Shown: positions 39,701 through 54,700, counted from the first letter of the stretch. The stretch: 64,000 nucleotides of DNA from Echinometra lucunter (GCA_029962745.1 CM057156.1:32364309-32428308), one strand, 5' to 3'. The notes: a model not told the origin generated them from the letters alone. Made by a program: numbers and translations.

Positions 39701-42700
39701 TTAAACCTCATTTCCTGTCAGAGAGAAGAGGAGGGGAGAACCGTGGGGAATGGTAGTAGGACTAACAAGGAAGAATGAAGATGACTGGGGAAGATAGCAT
39801 ATTCGAGGAGAACATAAGGGGCTGGATGGATCTTGGGAGGGGTAGATTTGATTCAAGAGGACCTAGGGATGGGACAGAGAGTGGACCAGATGGAAGTGAT
39901 ATTCTGGAGGCACAAGTATATTTTCTCTGAAGAATGGTCCATGACTGGGGAAAATAGTGTCAGTCCAGAAAACAAGGCACTTGAAATTATGGGGAAGGGG
40001 TGCATTGGTGCAAGTGATGACTGTAAGGAGAATGAGGCAGAAAGAAGTGGGAGCCATCAAGATCTAGGGCATTAAAGGTCCTGGGAAATCAGGAGACTTT
40101 CCTAAGTAAGCCTCAGGGTTCAAGCCAATAGTGCTGTGTTTTAACACGGGATCAACCAGGTCCTACCCAAGGGGTATACTTCCTCCTGAAGAATTAACTG
40201 TCAGGTACTTGTATTTGGTGATGATGATCACACAGTAGACGGGAAGAGAAATGCTTGAACAAGATGGAGGCAGTAATCTATGTGCATATCAAGCACAGCA
40301 ACTAATGTCCTCCAGGGGACATGAGAGCAGAAGATGGAGACAGTAATCTATGGATGCATGTAGATCCAAAAGAACCTGATATATATATGCTGGAGGGAGG
40401 GGGATGGAGCTGATTTGACAGGCTGGAGGCATAGATCTACAGGTGGGTCAATGGCAAATAACATCCTCAAGAGGAATTGCTTGGGAAGGTTTGAAGCTCA
40501 CGTGCCAAGAGGAGTGTTCTGGAAAAATGGGTTGATTGCTGATACCAAGTAATTAATGACTGTATCCAGGAAGAGAGCCCTCGCTGGTGAGGAAGAGGAA
40601 AGTGTTATGAGAAGGGTTCAGCTCATTTCCAGGCTAGAGGCAATGTTTGATTATGGATGGAAGGAAAAATAGGTGCTACAACTTGCACTGATTACCTTGT
40701 ACATCCATCAAGTTAACTGAGGGCATCGACTACTAAATTTTCCAATTTCCATAGGCTTAATACAGGAACCATCTGGTTCAGTAGGAAATGAGTTAAACAA
40801 AAATTTATTCAAAGGTAATCAATAAAAGGGAAAGAAGAGATACATGTACATCAGATATATCAAAAGGCTTTTTAGGTACAGACATTCACATGGAGTAAGG
40901 TGAAGAGAGAGGCTTAGAGGGAGGCAAGAAAAGAACGGAAGGGAGAGGGGGAGTTAAAAACAGAAAGAAAGAAAGAAGACACGCAAAGATCAAGAGAGAA
41001 AGAGGGGGGCAGACAGAAGGGTAAACGATTGAAAAAAAGAAAGAAAGACAGCAAAAAAGAAAGAAAGAAAAAGAGATGTAATGAAAAAATAAAGTTGAGT
41101 GAGAGACAAGAATACACAGGTAAAAATCACAGTATATGGTTCATATTAAATAGATACAATGTAGTCACAACCCCAATTATACATGTACATATGAAAATGG
41201 CATTGCACTTTAAATCAAGTATGAATCAGAGCAGTTGTTTGGTTTTGAGGCCTATAAAGTCATGTCTTTCACTTTAAAATTTATCCCTCAATCTTAAATA
41301 AAGAACTAAGCCCACCCTGGACAAAAATGGAGGTGTCATTGCCAATTTTATACAGGTATCTTTAGATCAAGAGAACCTCCTAGTGTTTAGAGCAGTTTTA
41401 TAGTACACTATGAAGATATCAATGCTGACACTAGTATTGCACTAGTATTGCATACATTGTGTATGACTAATGATCTCAGTATTTTTGACCTTTCTATTTT
41501 AGAGTATGTCATGGGAAATTCAAGGACAAACACTGAGCAACGTTAATATCCTAAGAAAAGGGTTTTAAAAATGACATATACAATATGTCACTTGTGTGCG
41601 GGCTAGAAATCCAGTGATCAGGTGTAATAATACACTAACATTGTAAAGCAAATTGAAGTATTCACATAATGTGCTTTATAAATGTAATATATTATCATTA
41701 TCATTATTATTATTATTATATACCTAAAAGCGACTATAGGGCGAAGCCAAACAATGGGGTTTAGTGCATCACAATAGGGAAGGAGACATTAGGGGCGAAA
41801 AAAGTGTACGTAAAGGGGAAGCGAAACAATAGGCCGAGAACAAAAGAATTCGCCCTAAGGTAGGAATTATTATTATTATTATCATTATTATCATTATTAT
41901 TAATATTATTATTATTATTATCATTATTACTATTACTATTATTATTATTATTATTATTAATCATTATAAGAATAATCCTTAACACCTGAAGTAAGGAATC
42001 TAAAGGATTTCCTTCTTCAGCTAGGTGTACACAGCCTATGATAACTCATGTTCAAAATTACTTTCAATATGTGATTCAGAAGCTTACTAATGTGCATTAA
42101 AAAACCTGTCACTTGCATTATTTTGTCACGAAACTGGTAAATTTCAATGTGGTCTTGAAAAAGATTTTTTTTTTTTTTGAGGATTCATTCCAAGTAGACA
42201 CTTTAACAAGTAGACCTTGTTTTGAATTCATTTTTCAATCAATAAAGCAGAATTATAATTACAATTACAAAATATAACAAGAGTTCAGTGATGTGTGTAA
42301 AATGCATGTTAAATCTTCAAAGAGAAAAATAAACATGCCTACATGTCCACAAAAAAAAAGTTTCTACTGCATAATTGCAGTAGATGCATAAACTGATTAA
42401 AGAGTATCCCATAAACCTCCAGACAGCTGGTTCTTCCTAATTGGTGATGAGTAACTCTGCACCAACAAATGTCACTACGGAAGGGAGACGCAAGGTTAAC
42501 GAGGGTCACTGTGAGTGGCCAATTTGAGTGGTTGCTAAAGAAACTTATGAATGCTTTCCAAAGTGGTGATCATCATGATAGTAATAAAAATGGCAATTTC
42601 TGTCACATTTTTTTGCAGTATCTGAAATTTTGTCTATATATTTTATTGCGCTTAATTGTGTTTTGTAGGGATGTTATTATTGTCTTTTTTTTTATTTTTA

Positions 42701-45700
42701 TTGCTGGTAATTATTTGGGGGAGGGGTTCATATTCAATAAACAGTGTATACAAAAAAGTTTTACAAACATTTTAAATCCTCTACTGGAAACATCGAACTA
42801 CACTCGTTATTGAAGAAGTATACCTTTGATACAAATAAACTTCCTCCTTCACCATAATTCATGAACTTTGATTGGTTCAGCTTTTTTCATCATCATTTTA
42901 ATCAAGGCTTTGTCACCTTCACAGATCCTGGTTTAAAAAAAAGAGTCTAATTATGTATATTGAAACAATGTACTCAATGCAGCATTTCTTGTTATTTTGA
43001 TATTTCTCCAATATCCCCCCAAAAAGCATTTATCTTAAGGCACTACTAAGAAATCACAGCCTTATCTATGAAACATATTCTTCTTCGACATCATCTACAT
43101 GTAAGCTTAGTTTTCATCTCAGACGCACCTGCTCTAAAATATTCCTCCCCCCCCCCCCCCAATGGCTTATCTCATGGTGAATCCATGTACTAATGAAAAA
43201 TTCTGGAGACATATGCTTGACATCATTAGACATTCATGAGTGAGAAGCAGTGTAGACTAAAAGAGACCTAAGGTTCTTTGCCCTAAGTAGAGGTAATTAG
43301 AGACTGTTTCCCCGAGATTAAGTGTGAACGAAACATCTTGATATTGTCTGGTGAGCTGCTTAACATGGATTAAGATGTCTTCTCATTTGCAAATGCAATT
43401 AAAGCAGTCAATCCAATCTAATTAGGAAATGGTGATCTCTATCACATTTCAATTAACACAGCTGCCTGCCGGTATGGGCATGATACTTGGAGTTAAAGAA
43501 AGAAGTATTCATTACAATATGTTTTTATAAGACATTGGAATGTCACGTATACGTTTGGCATAATATCCAATTTTCAAAATCCCCTAATACCTCATGAGTT
43601 TAACTTTTTCAATTTTTTAGTTTTATATCTAACTGATTTACTTTATTTCATTGAATGTTAAGTAAATATGAGAAACAATTGAAATATATGGTTTTCCTCA
43701 AAACCTTGCAGAATTTCATAGTTATAACAACTAACACAAGATGTCAGTACTGTTTTACAGTATTTTTCAATACAAGGATAAATTTCTTAGCGAAACAAAA
43801 CTGACCAATTACCTTTAAGAGTGTGTAAGATTTTGCAATTTCATTTTGCTACTTGTTTGTTTACATTTGGTAGTTATGACAACTTCAGTGAATCAGATAT
43901 AGCTCCTTTGGTGATTCATAAAAATTGTGAATTTCCATGATCACATGAATACTTCTGAAATATCTTTTTTTAGAATCCAACTTGATTTCCTTCCAACGTG
44001 ACTTGGAGTGTTATAACTGCACAATCTTTAGATCAAGATTATTCGAAGAATCTTTCAAAGTTTCATTTTTTTCTTCAAACCGACTAACTTCAGACTTCAA
44101 CAGAATATCAGATAATTAAACCGATTAATGCTGGCGATCTAACAGTTCAAATGTATTTTGGAAATTAGGCAACTTCGCTATATGGTAGAAGTTATAGTTT
44201 TCACTATTCATACAAATTCTGAACTGAGAGCAAACTATGATCACTTATATGAATCCTAAAAATGCTACCATTTCTTATTCTATCAGAGAAAAGAATGGAA
44301 CTATTGTCACATGAAAAACATAATTCTGATCTTAATCAATCTACCTAATCTCTGATCAACAATACACAATCACATGACTTGTGTACAGACTCCAAGATGC
44401 AATCTGAATTTAGATATACAGATTAAAACAAGTTACTTGAGACTGCTTGCTAGTAACACAATATCCAACTCATTAAAGGTCTTGACACTAAGCCAATAAG
44501 GTTTGTTTTTATGACCTTCCTGAATTAGATAATAGAATCGTACAAGTTACATCAAGGGTCCCTTGGGTCTAACCAGAAAGCAAGTTAGCAACAGAATAAA
44601 GACTGACTGTATTTAAGGTCTCTTTTTGAAAGAGTTCACTGAAAATCATCAGTTTCTCTCTGCAACAAAATGAGTAAAATTGCATGCATACATTTATGTA
44701 CAATGTGTGGAAATCCATACACAGCATTTGATAGGTGTAATAATCATGTAGCTACATGCGTATGCTACTTTTGGATGGAGAAAATGGTAAAAGTTTAAAT
44801 TTGGGAACTTATTCCTTTGGTTTCAATTAAATATGGAATACGAACTTCATGTTCTAAATGTTTATTATCCTTCTCTTAAGATTAAATTGGGATCTGGCAG
44901 AAAAGCCTGGGTGTTTGGTGTTATTGGCAAGGCAAGAGTCAAAAGTCTGAACTTGCAATTTGCACATATTACCTTTGCATTAATTATAGTAGACTAAAAC
45001 TGTCTGGCTAGTATGAGAACTCTACCTTGCTATTTCAATTAAGCTTGTTAGCAAGTGTTGTTTTCAAGGCAGGTAACGGGACAAGAATAATAAGATCAGA
45101 CTGGTTCAAATCACTTACGAGTCATTGAAGTTGACTACCAGCTTCTGTTGTAGAGTCTCCTGGAACTTCTTGCTGAGTACCGTCAGGAATTCAGTCTTGA
45201 ACACGGACTCTAAGAGGCTGTCGTATTCCTCATTCACATGGAGTACAAATATATCATCCTGAAGAGTACTATAAAGAAAGGGTCAAAGACAAAGAAATTG
45301 GGGTAAACTTGCTGGCAAGTTACTCCATAAACAGAATGTCTGCCTAGACTGGACATATTATTATCTGTACCTAAAGAGATTTACACGTTACTGCGATTAA
45401 AAATATAATTACTAAAGGGTCAAACAACGGAAACTTGAATGGTAAATTCTCTGAACTGTACTCTTGTTGAAGGAAAAGATTTTCACAGAGGCCATAATTT
45501 TTTGTTTCTGGTACTTATGAATTTCCACCTAAATCACCTTAAATATAGATTTTCAACAGTTCAGAGTTGTGACAGGACATTTAATAAATCACAATCAGTC
45601 AAGAAGATAATGATATTATGTATGTACATATCACCCAATGCCTCACTTGTGTAGGATACCTACAGGTCTTTATTAGCACTAATTAATATCAGGCAACAGG

Positions 45701-48700
45701 CTGTCGATAGAAAGTAGATATAACATGATTTAAAAGTAACAACAGGCTATCAGGTAACATAATCATGATACAAAACATTTTGCCTTAAGCCTTGCTTGCT
45801 TATGAGACTTTTGGGTATTAATAGCTGTTAATTAATGTAAGGCAATAGGCCACCCATATACAGGTAACATGATATTCAAAGGAAAAACAACTGGCTATCA
45901 CATATTAGATCATGAGGATACATATAGCAGCTGAAACTTGTTTTGTTTGTGATCTCTGTGGTACTAATTAAGTGTTAATCAAAGAAAGGAATTATACTGC
46001 CAGTACAGTCTAGTAATATAATGGAAGAAAATAAACAACTACTGGTAACATGAATATTGTACTGTATTTAAAACTGCAAACTTTCAAACTGAAAAAATTA
46101 TTTTCTAGAGTGGGCTTTGCTGGGTACAACACAGAAAAGGTTAATGTTCACCATATGGATAATGAAAATGTGTTTGACCTTCATGTAAAATTTCAAGAAT
46201 GATTATTTGGCCAAGATTGGCAAGAAGTAATACTGGCTGCTGGAGGAAAACCAACAAATTCTGAACAACTTCCTCACAGGGTGGGTTTACAGGAAAGACT
46301 GTACCATCTACTGTAAATGATATCATAAAGCTGGGTTAATTGATGGAGACAATTGGCTCATATAGAAGGACTGTGATAAGGACCATAGTATCCTGTACAA
46401 ACCAATATCTGGACAGTGTCCAAAGGCAGCGATGGGGGATGGGAGGGGGCATTGCATGTAAAATTGCAAATTTGGCAAAAAGTGCTAGGCTAATGCACTC
46501 AAAAGCAATGTGATATGTGTACTATGAAAATGCACACAAATTACTTGCTGATGAAAACATGTGTCCTTACAAAATGTGGGAGTCATAAAAAAAGCTAAGT
46601 GATACTCTACATTTGCTAAGATTAAAAGTTTGTTAGCAAACTTTGCATTATTATCATGGTGAGACTACAGCTTTTCTTTCCAACATAGGAACATATATTT
46701 AGAAAATCCAAATAACATGATATAATTCATTCAATGACTTTGAAAATATTATGGCTAATAAATCACTTTGTTGTCAACTGCAAAATCAATAGAGTATTTT
46801 TATGTATTTACCTCAACCTATCAAATTCTACAATAGGTTTATAAGCAGTAAGACAAACAATTAAATGTTTCCTAGGAAAAGTATGAATATGGAAGTGTCA
46901 GGCTCGGTCACAAAATCCTTATAAACTTGGCAACCAACTACAAATAGAAAGTTAAGAATAAACTTTTGGGAACCTTGTCTTGCCTCCAGAAAAGTGGGCT
47001 AATGTTGCTTAGCAACAAAGGTAATGAAATCTGCCTCAAAGCTGTTGAATCATCTATACATAAATATCAATGAGTGGGTTGCCTGACATCCAAACCACAA
47101 ACCCATGCCTACAACACACAGGTGAGAGGGTTTAATTACAGTTCACAGGCAGTGCTTGCATTTCATTTTACATGATATAAAAATTCCTTCATAAAAAAAA
47201 GAGAGCCTTACAAAAAGATTGAAATCTAAGCACTTCAGAAAAAAATGTGAGTACTGACCTGAGAGATACACTGTGTATATGGTTAAGAGGAATTTTCCTT
47301 TTGACGACATCCTTGATCTGACCTTTCTCTGGACCCTTCTTGATCTGCTCTCGACCAATCAGATAGATGTTTCTGGCTGATAGGAGCAGGTCTCGCTTCG
47401 TGATCTGACAGGATTAAAAGATTGGATACAGGCTTTGGTCAGGTTTGCTTAAATAAACAATCCATCCCTCAGATCAGATGTTAATGGAGACTCTTTGTAG
47501 AGGAGAGATTGCACATTAAGAACCCACTTCACTATTCAAAGAAGAGCAGGGGAAACCCCGGGGTAGTGGTACACCTGAACATCCCAAATAGTTACATCGG
47601 GAGGAGAGACCGGGCAGTCACAGTCCGCTTTTCCCCACACAGGTGTAGGTGACGCCAATACTTAACCCATTCGTGACAGAGGTCCACATTTTGTGGTTTG
47701 GCCTAATATCTTTTGATGCAAAGCCCTAAAAATCATACCAAATAAATGAGCAGAAAGAGCAAAAAATTCTACACAAACTGTGCCCATTTTGGTTGCGTCA
47801 ATATTCGTTGTTTGATGCTGAAAATTTTTTAAAGGAAAATAAGCATTAAAATCCTTAAATCAGTAATGTGACAGAAAGTTTAAAATCACTGTTTTCCCCT
47901 GCAAATTGGCAACTTTTTGACTTCTCATCACAATTTGTCAATTTATATTCATTTCAGATACATGACGTTTTATAAGAAAAATGTAGCAATAAAATAAAAA
48001 TGTTGATGTGGCCAATTTGAAGAATAAAAGCTGATCAAATTAGGCTTTAAATAATTCCTGTCACGAATGGGTTAATAAAAAAAAATCATTATACTGAGTG
48101 TATCCAAAACCAACCATAGGATGTAGAAATATTAGATAAGCATGTAGTCTTCAAAGTACCTCTGAATATGAAATAAGATTTGGTGCATAAAAATTCTAGA
48201 CATTATTCAAAACAAATGAAATGAATAATGCAGCCAGATTGATTGCATTTTCATCTGCATGAAATCTATGGAAGGTAGAATTTCCTAAATAAGGAAAAGT
48301 AAGCTTTTAAAAAAAATCACACATTTTAAAATGTGGTTTTTTTAAAGATATTGCCAAGTCCTAAATACTGGATATCTATTCATATCCTTAAATTGATATC
48401 AAAAGCCAACAAATTTCATGCTTCAATATCTGACATGAGTCTTTGTGAAATACTTATTAATTTGTGCTGCAAAAGAAATCTAAGATGCTACCTTTTCAGA
48501 TCTAAGATGCTACCTTCTCAGGTATTCCCTTACACAAAATGCCTTATTTGAGAGACATTAGAATAAAATCAGGGACAGCACTCACCTTGAATCTCCTATC
48601 ATACTTGTTGACCTTATCTGCAAACTCTATCCTCTCTCTCCTAGCAACCAGCGCCTGCAGGGATACGTTATGCTCAAAGCCGATGTAGTCACCGGCAAAG

Positions 48701-51700
48701 TTCCGATTGAGACTGTAACGTCTCCTCTCCTTCTTGTTGAACAGGATGTCACTGGCTGTAATGGATCAGAGTTGTTTTTTTTAAGTCAGGTAAAAAGTTT
48801 TTACTACAATTTAATTCAAATTGGAAAACAAAGAGCATTCAAATTGATTTTCATTTCATTTCATTCATTTATTTTTATATCCAAACATAAAACAAAGCAA
48901 GCAATGTAACATGTTGACATAAATGAAATATACATTATTCAAATTTTGACAAATTAAACTTTTTAATAAATTATTACATCATCTAATTTTTTTCCCCAAC
49001 TACCAACACACTGACAATTCAAAACAAACAACAACAATTTAACAATAGGCACTAATACTCAAGCAGATAATTAAACATATGACTCAAATACTAAGGCCGG
49101 AATTCACAGAAGAAGCTTAAACCATGGGGTGGTTTAAACCTCTGTAAGTATAAAATAAGCGGAAATTAGCGCATATTGGCTATGCGCACGCTTAACGAAA
49201 ACTTACTATTGGACCGGATTCTGTGCGCACGTACGCTTAAAAAACCCAGGAGGGGTTCAAACCATCCTATGGTTTAAATCTCTTTTGTGAATTCCAGCCT
49301 ATAAGTTCTTATGCCATTCAGAAGCACTGTAATCACATTTTGTTTCTTATACTGCAGCCCATAGCATTTTGTCTGATTTTTACATCATATACAGTAATTA
49401 TCAAATGAAACATATAGAAGCTGTTTACGTGAACACCTGTGTGTCTAGAAGGACTGTCTCTGTTTCCCTTATACAGTCTAATTATACAGATTTGAATGTG
49501 CTAAAATAAAGTGCTGTAAATCTTACCTTGCTGTTTGAGTCTGAGATAGTACTTGTGTGCATTAAATCGTCGGAATGCCTTCTGGAGGATACGAGCATAT
49601 GCATCAAACTTTCTCTCCCTTTGCTCTTCTAGGAGAAAGAGCTGACAGACAAATCAAGAAAAAACATACCAAATGGATAATTAAAATACAGAATTTGTTT
49701 TTTTCATCAACCTATTTTGAGCTTCATAAAACAAAACAAAAAAAAAACAATATAATAATGATAATAAAAATAATAATAATATCTAACATTTGTTTAGCAC
49801 AATACATGAATACTTCAATGCATTTTACAGTATTACTATTTTACATTACATTACAAAAATAATTCAATAAGCGTGTTAATCTTTTTTGTGCTTGTTTCTT
49901 GAGGCACATGCCTCCAGGCAACAGTGTTGTATTTCACTCTTGTGCACCCCGACCCACTTGTTGCTCCCAAATCTTTTTGCATGATCTTTCATTCTTATTA
50001 TGTACTTGTCTCTTGCTATTGATGTACTGTACCTGTACTTTTTTTTTATATGACTGGTCGAATAAATTCTTCTTCTTCTTCTTCTTCTTCTTCTTCAACA
50101 TTATAACCTACCATAGGGCAAATCCAATGAATGGGTTTATTTCGTCACAATAGGGCAGGAGAGTGTTAAGACGAATGCAGCACGCATTAAGGCAAATCCC
50201 AACAATAGGTCGAGACAATAGGATTCGCCCTAACGCCGCAATAAGAGTTATTTTTATTATTATCATTATTATTAAGAAACTTCATGACAACTCCATACAC
50301 ATATTTCTTACCGATTCTGGTTTCCTGATGAAGACCTTGGTCCTACCAAGCTGGTATTCATCATCGTCCATGTTGACAGAACGCAGTAGATGAGTGACCC
50401 CTGACCTGACATCTCCGCTCCACCTGGGCCACGTCTCAGCGGTCAAGATCGCGTACCTGGAGAGAGCAATAGTAAAGTTAATTTATTTCATTTTATAGTT
50501 CCAATGAGATATTGTAATGGTACAGTTTCAATTTTATGTGTAAACTGACCAATTCCTACAAATCTATACAATACTACAGTAAGAAAACAAAAGTCATGCA
50601 TATTTATATTCATGTTCACTGGCAAGTGGTCATAATAACTTTAATCATCTTATACGAAAGTCTATCTTCTCTCTCATTAATGATTTAACTGAAGACTGCA
50701 CAGACTCATACTTTTTTAATTCATCTAACCTAATTTGACTTTTTCTTTGTTCATTCTTTTTGCATCAGTGCACATTCTTACAATTAAATTGAACAATCGT
50801 AATAATTAGTTTTCTCCTTCACCATTGTACCAGATAATGTAAAAAAAACAAAAAAACAGCTAGTGTACCTAAGTGGTATCTACATGTATATAAGAATTAC
50901 CAACATCAATATTGCTCCAAGGAAAGCAGAATTTAAAGAAAATATCAAAAGAACAATTGTCATTATTTTCCCCTTAAAATATATTCAACGCACAAAGAGT
51001 TAATTTAAAGTCTGTCCAGCATGGCATTTAGAGGGAATTCAGAATGATGGACAGGGTGATTCCGAGTCACGTTTGAAAACGCACTGTATCCACATAATAC
51101 AGATCAAATCAATTGCTTCAAGATGTGATAATGGAAGACATATAAAAAGGGTTGACAAATGATGTTTTGATTGCCATCCTTTGCTAAAAATATGCACAGA
51201 GTATATATGGCAATCTACATTTCCCAGTATTCCCATTCATTCTGCTCTTTTGTCTACATACCTTCTGAGGAACTTGTCAAACTCTCTCCTGTATGCAAAC
51301 CCAGCTCTCCTTACCCTGATGTTCTCCTTTAGTCCCAGGTATTCAACTTGATGATATACCCTACAAATACAACATTATTTCAGGTCATTGCAACATAGCA
51401 AACTATTAGTAAAAGCACCAATTTACCAATGTTAAGTTAAGGTCAAAAAATTTTTTTAAATGATGCGTAATTCCTGGTTCATTTAAAATATACCTATTTC
51501 CCTGGCATTCATTTTTTTTTTTTTTATTGAGTCCATATCACCAAAGAGAATCTATCTGACAACTCTATCTGTATGGATCTATTGCCTGCTGCTTACTGCA
51601 CATCTATTTCATTGCAACATGCAGTTCATTACATGAGGTGTTTTTGATGCAGTGAAATAATGCCTCGTAAGAGCAACAGACCTATACATGTAGACCTGTT

Positions 51701-54700
51701 TACTAATTTTATGCATGCTTCTGAAACAAAAGTTTCCCTTGACAACTAAGAAGCTTGCCAGAGGCTTGCCCAACATAGCAACAACATAATATATGCAAAC
51801 TGGATTCCTTTTATTCAGATATCATTATGCATAACAGGTGAACTGAATAGTTGGTAACCAGGGGTTCTGGAGAAAACGTACATAAATTTGAATACCATTA
51901 GTAAACAGGTCTATTCACTTGACTTCTGTCACTCATCGTGTGCCTACAGGACACTAAACACAAATGACCAGTCACGCTAGGGATCTAGTCCCTGGCAAAC
52001 TACGAGAGAAGTCTTACCTTTTTTCTTCCCAGTCATGAGGTCTCTTGGTTTCATTAGGTTTGATGCAGCGGATATAATGAGGTGTACATTTCATCAGTTT
52101 GTCTACTAGCCGGTTAGCCTGAGTCTGTAAAATAATAAAGCAAACAAGTTATTTGAATTCTGAAAGGGTTGTGAAATTAGTTCACTCGTTTATCATTTTG
52201 CCTCTTCAGTGCAAGAAAATGTGCCACAAATACACTAATTACTGGAAAGTTTTTCTAGATTCAAGAAACAATTAATTCTGAAATTATGGAATTATAACTG
52301 CCATTAACCTCCTTCCCCCCTCCCCCCCCCCCCCAAAAAAAAGAGAAAAATAAATTTATGCCCCTGAGTTCGTTACACTTAATGTTATCAATGCTCAAAT
52401 ACATACTGTTTCTCCAATAATACATCTTCAATGATTTTTTTTTTAATGCTACTTGAAACACATGTAAAGTGCTTGCACATCCAAACAAATGATACATTTA
52501 GCAGCAGACTTATTTATGTATCTTCTGTGAATACATCAGAATATGTTGTAAGATCAAGTGGCATGATATCTGACAGTTTTCAGAGTTGGTCTCGAAATGT
52601 ACAATACAGACATCCCTAGGACTACATCAAACTACAAGTACTTGACGAAGATCAAAAAGTCTAGAACCTACTGTTGAGAGTGAAATAAGAATCTGAATGT
52701 TCCCAACATAAGCTCACCATAATTGCTTTGCAATTTATCTTGTCAGAGATATGGAATTTCGCTTAGGGCTGCTGTCAGGTTTTATGTAAGGGGTTGGGGT
52801 TAGGATTAGGGTAAGGCATGGTGTTCGATCTGAGCTGGAAGTATTAAGTTGAAATACGAAATTGACAGGGACCACTGATCACCTGGACATGTTTCGTACA
52901 ACTGCTGTATCACTACATTGTTTCCAAGATTGCTTACTTTGATTTTGCTGCTGGCTGTTGTTGGTCTAGACTTGGTTTGACCAGACACCTTCTCGGGGAA
53001 CAACGTCAAGAAAAACGAGCTGTGAGAAAAATCAATAACCATTAAATCAAGTAAATCTAGGTATACTGTATCAAAGGACTTTGAACTTGTTGAGTTTGCT
53101 ACAGAGAAACACATACATGTACATTTAGCTTGTAACACAAAATGCAAGTTTACATAGCTAGTTTGGAAAAGAACAAAGTTTCTTCAACTCACAAAACACA
53201 AATTATACTTGGCAGTGAACTCAATGTTGCTGTAGGTGTATTGTTAGAGAAAGAAAAGGCATGACTAATATATCAAACGCACTTGGAAAGCTCTTTATAG
53301 AGACATTTTATTCAAATAAGATAATAATAGTTATCATGATCGGAATTTGAACTTACTTATCACTTGACTGCATGAGCTCAATGAGATCTGTAAAGAGAAC
53401 GTCACGATTCCTCTCACAGAATCCTTCTACTGTGTATCGCACCTGAATCAAGATAAAATGAAGATAAAGTGACAAATTACGATTATGACTGTTATTCAGT
53501 CCAAGTCAAAGTATTGTTTTCCTTTAGCTCAATTTTTTGGCTTAGATAAAACGCTTTGCCAATTTTCGTTTGCAGATGGGTCTTTCAACTATAAATTAAT
53601 TTATCTTTTTTATATAAGATGGGTTATTGGCAAGAAGGTTTCTGATTGGTCAGATTCGCTCTTCTTGCCACTGCGTAATTCGTTATATGGCCACGACATT
53701 GCATTATAATGCATTATATTGCATGCTTATTTGTGTACAAAATCCGATAGACCAAGGTATCGATAACTTACGAATTATCAAAAATATGAAGTGCATTGCA
53801 CTTTATGACTTGTGATGGATGGTGCAATGTGTATAGTTTGGTGATCAACTCCAATCCTACATGTACAAGCAGTTTCCCATCTTATATAACGCGTAGTACA
53901 TGGTCATTGTCGCCGAATATACCACAAAATGTGCATCCATAGATAAAGAATTTCTCTCGTGCACTATATCTCACCTCGGCCTACAGCCTCGGTGACATAT
54001 AATGCACTCGAGAAATTCTAAAGCTATGGATGCACATATTACAGTATATTCAACTCCAGAGCATGCACTATATGTATAATAAGATAACTGCTTTCCTTAG
54101 GGGACCAAGGCCAATTATTTTGGAAGCCTCGATGGGCAGCCGTGGGCACAAGCCAATTTCAAAAGCAAATATCAGCATTCATTTGATGTGACACATCTCT
54201 TGCACATTATTTTGCACTGGCTATGTGACATCATAATAGCTTATCAATAACGTTAAGTATTTTGACTTTAAGTATTTTGACTAAGTCACGACCCAATTTG
54301 ACCGCGGCTAAGAGCAGGATTCCCGCTCAGCGTCTTTTCCCTTCTAATCCTTCCTTTTTTGCGTAGACAAATGAACAGGGGGAGCGGGAAAGCCGGTGTG
54401 AATACCCGGTCACGGAGAAGCCAATAAAAACTGAAGGATGCAACTCATGATAAGCTCCCTAAAGTAGGAAACATCTATCACTAGACTTATTCATCTCTTT
54501 CACATTTTTGCACCTTGTGTCTTTTCACAGTAGATATGGATATAGAAAATATATCACTAAAATATGAGGGGAATCTTCTAACCTGACCAGCATAGTGATG
54601 TACAATGAATCCTCCACTTAAGACCTGGTAGTGCTGATGCGTTCCAACAGCACTGTTCATCTTCTGAAGAAGCTTGTCATCAGCTCCCTCGCTCACGGCA

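Larger units (their letters stand above)
30736..45118 (-). other. 14.4-kb intron between TH1 exons 15 and 16
   Basis: The largest intron of the window contains a SINE, two piggyBac-type MITEs, a 204-bp duplication, a short TIR element and purine-rich stretches at 39.7-40.7 and 40.9-41.1 kb. No exon-like sequence with conserved coding character was seen. Confidence 0.8.

Noticed and set aside
39413..39778. Plus-strand open frame of 121 codons
   Set aside because: Low-complexity purine-rich sequence, no recognisable domain, and located inside the large myosin intron without exon signals.
42469..42813. Plus-strand open frame of 114 codons with a hydrophobic stretch
   Set aside because: The hydrophobic part is poly-T-derived Phe/Ile/Leu. 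There is no homology I recognise, and it lies antisense within an intron.
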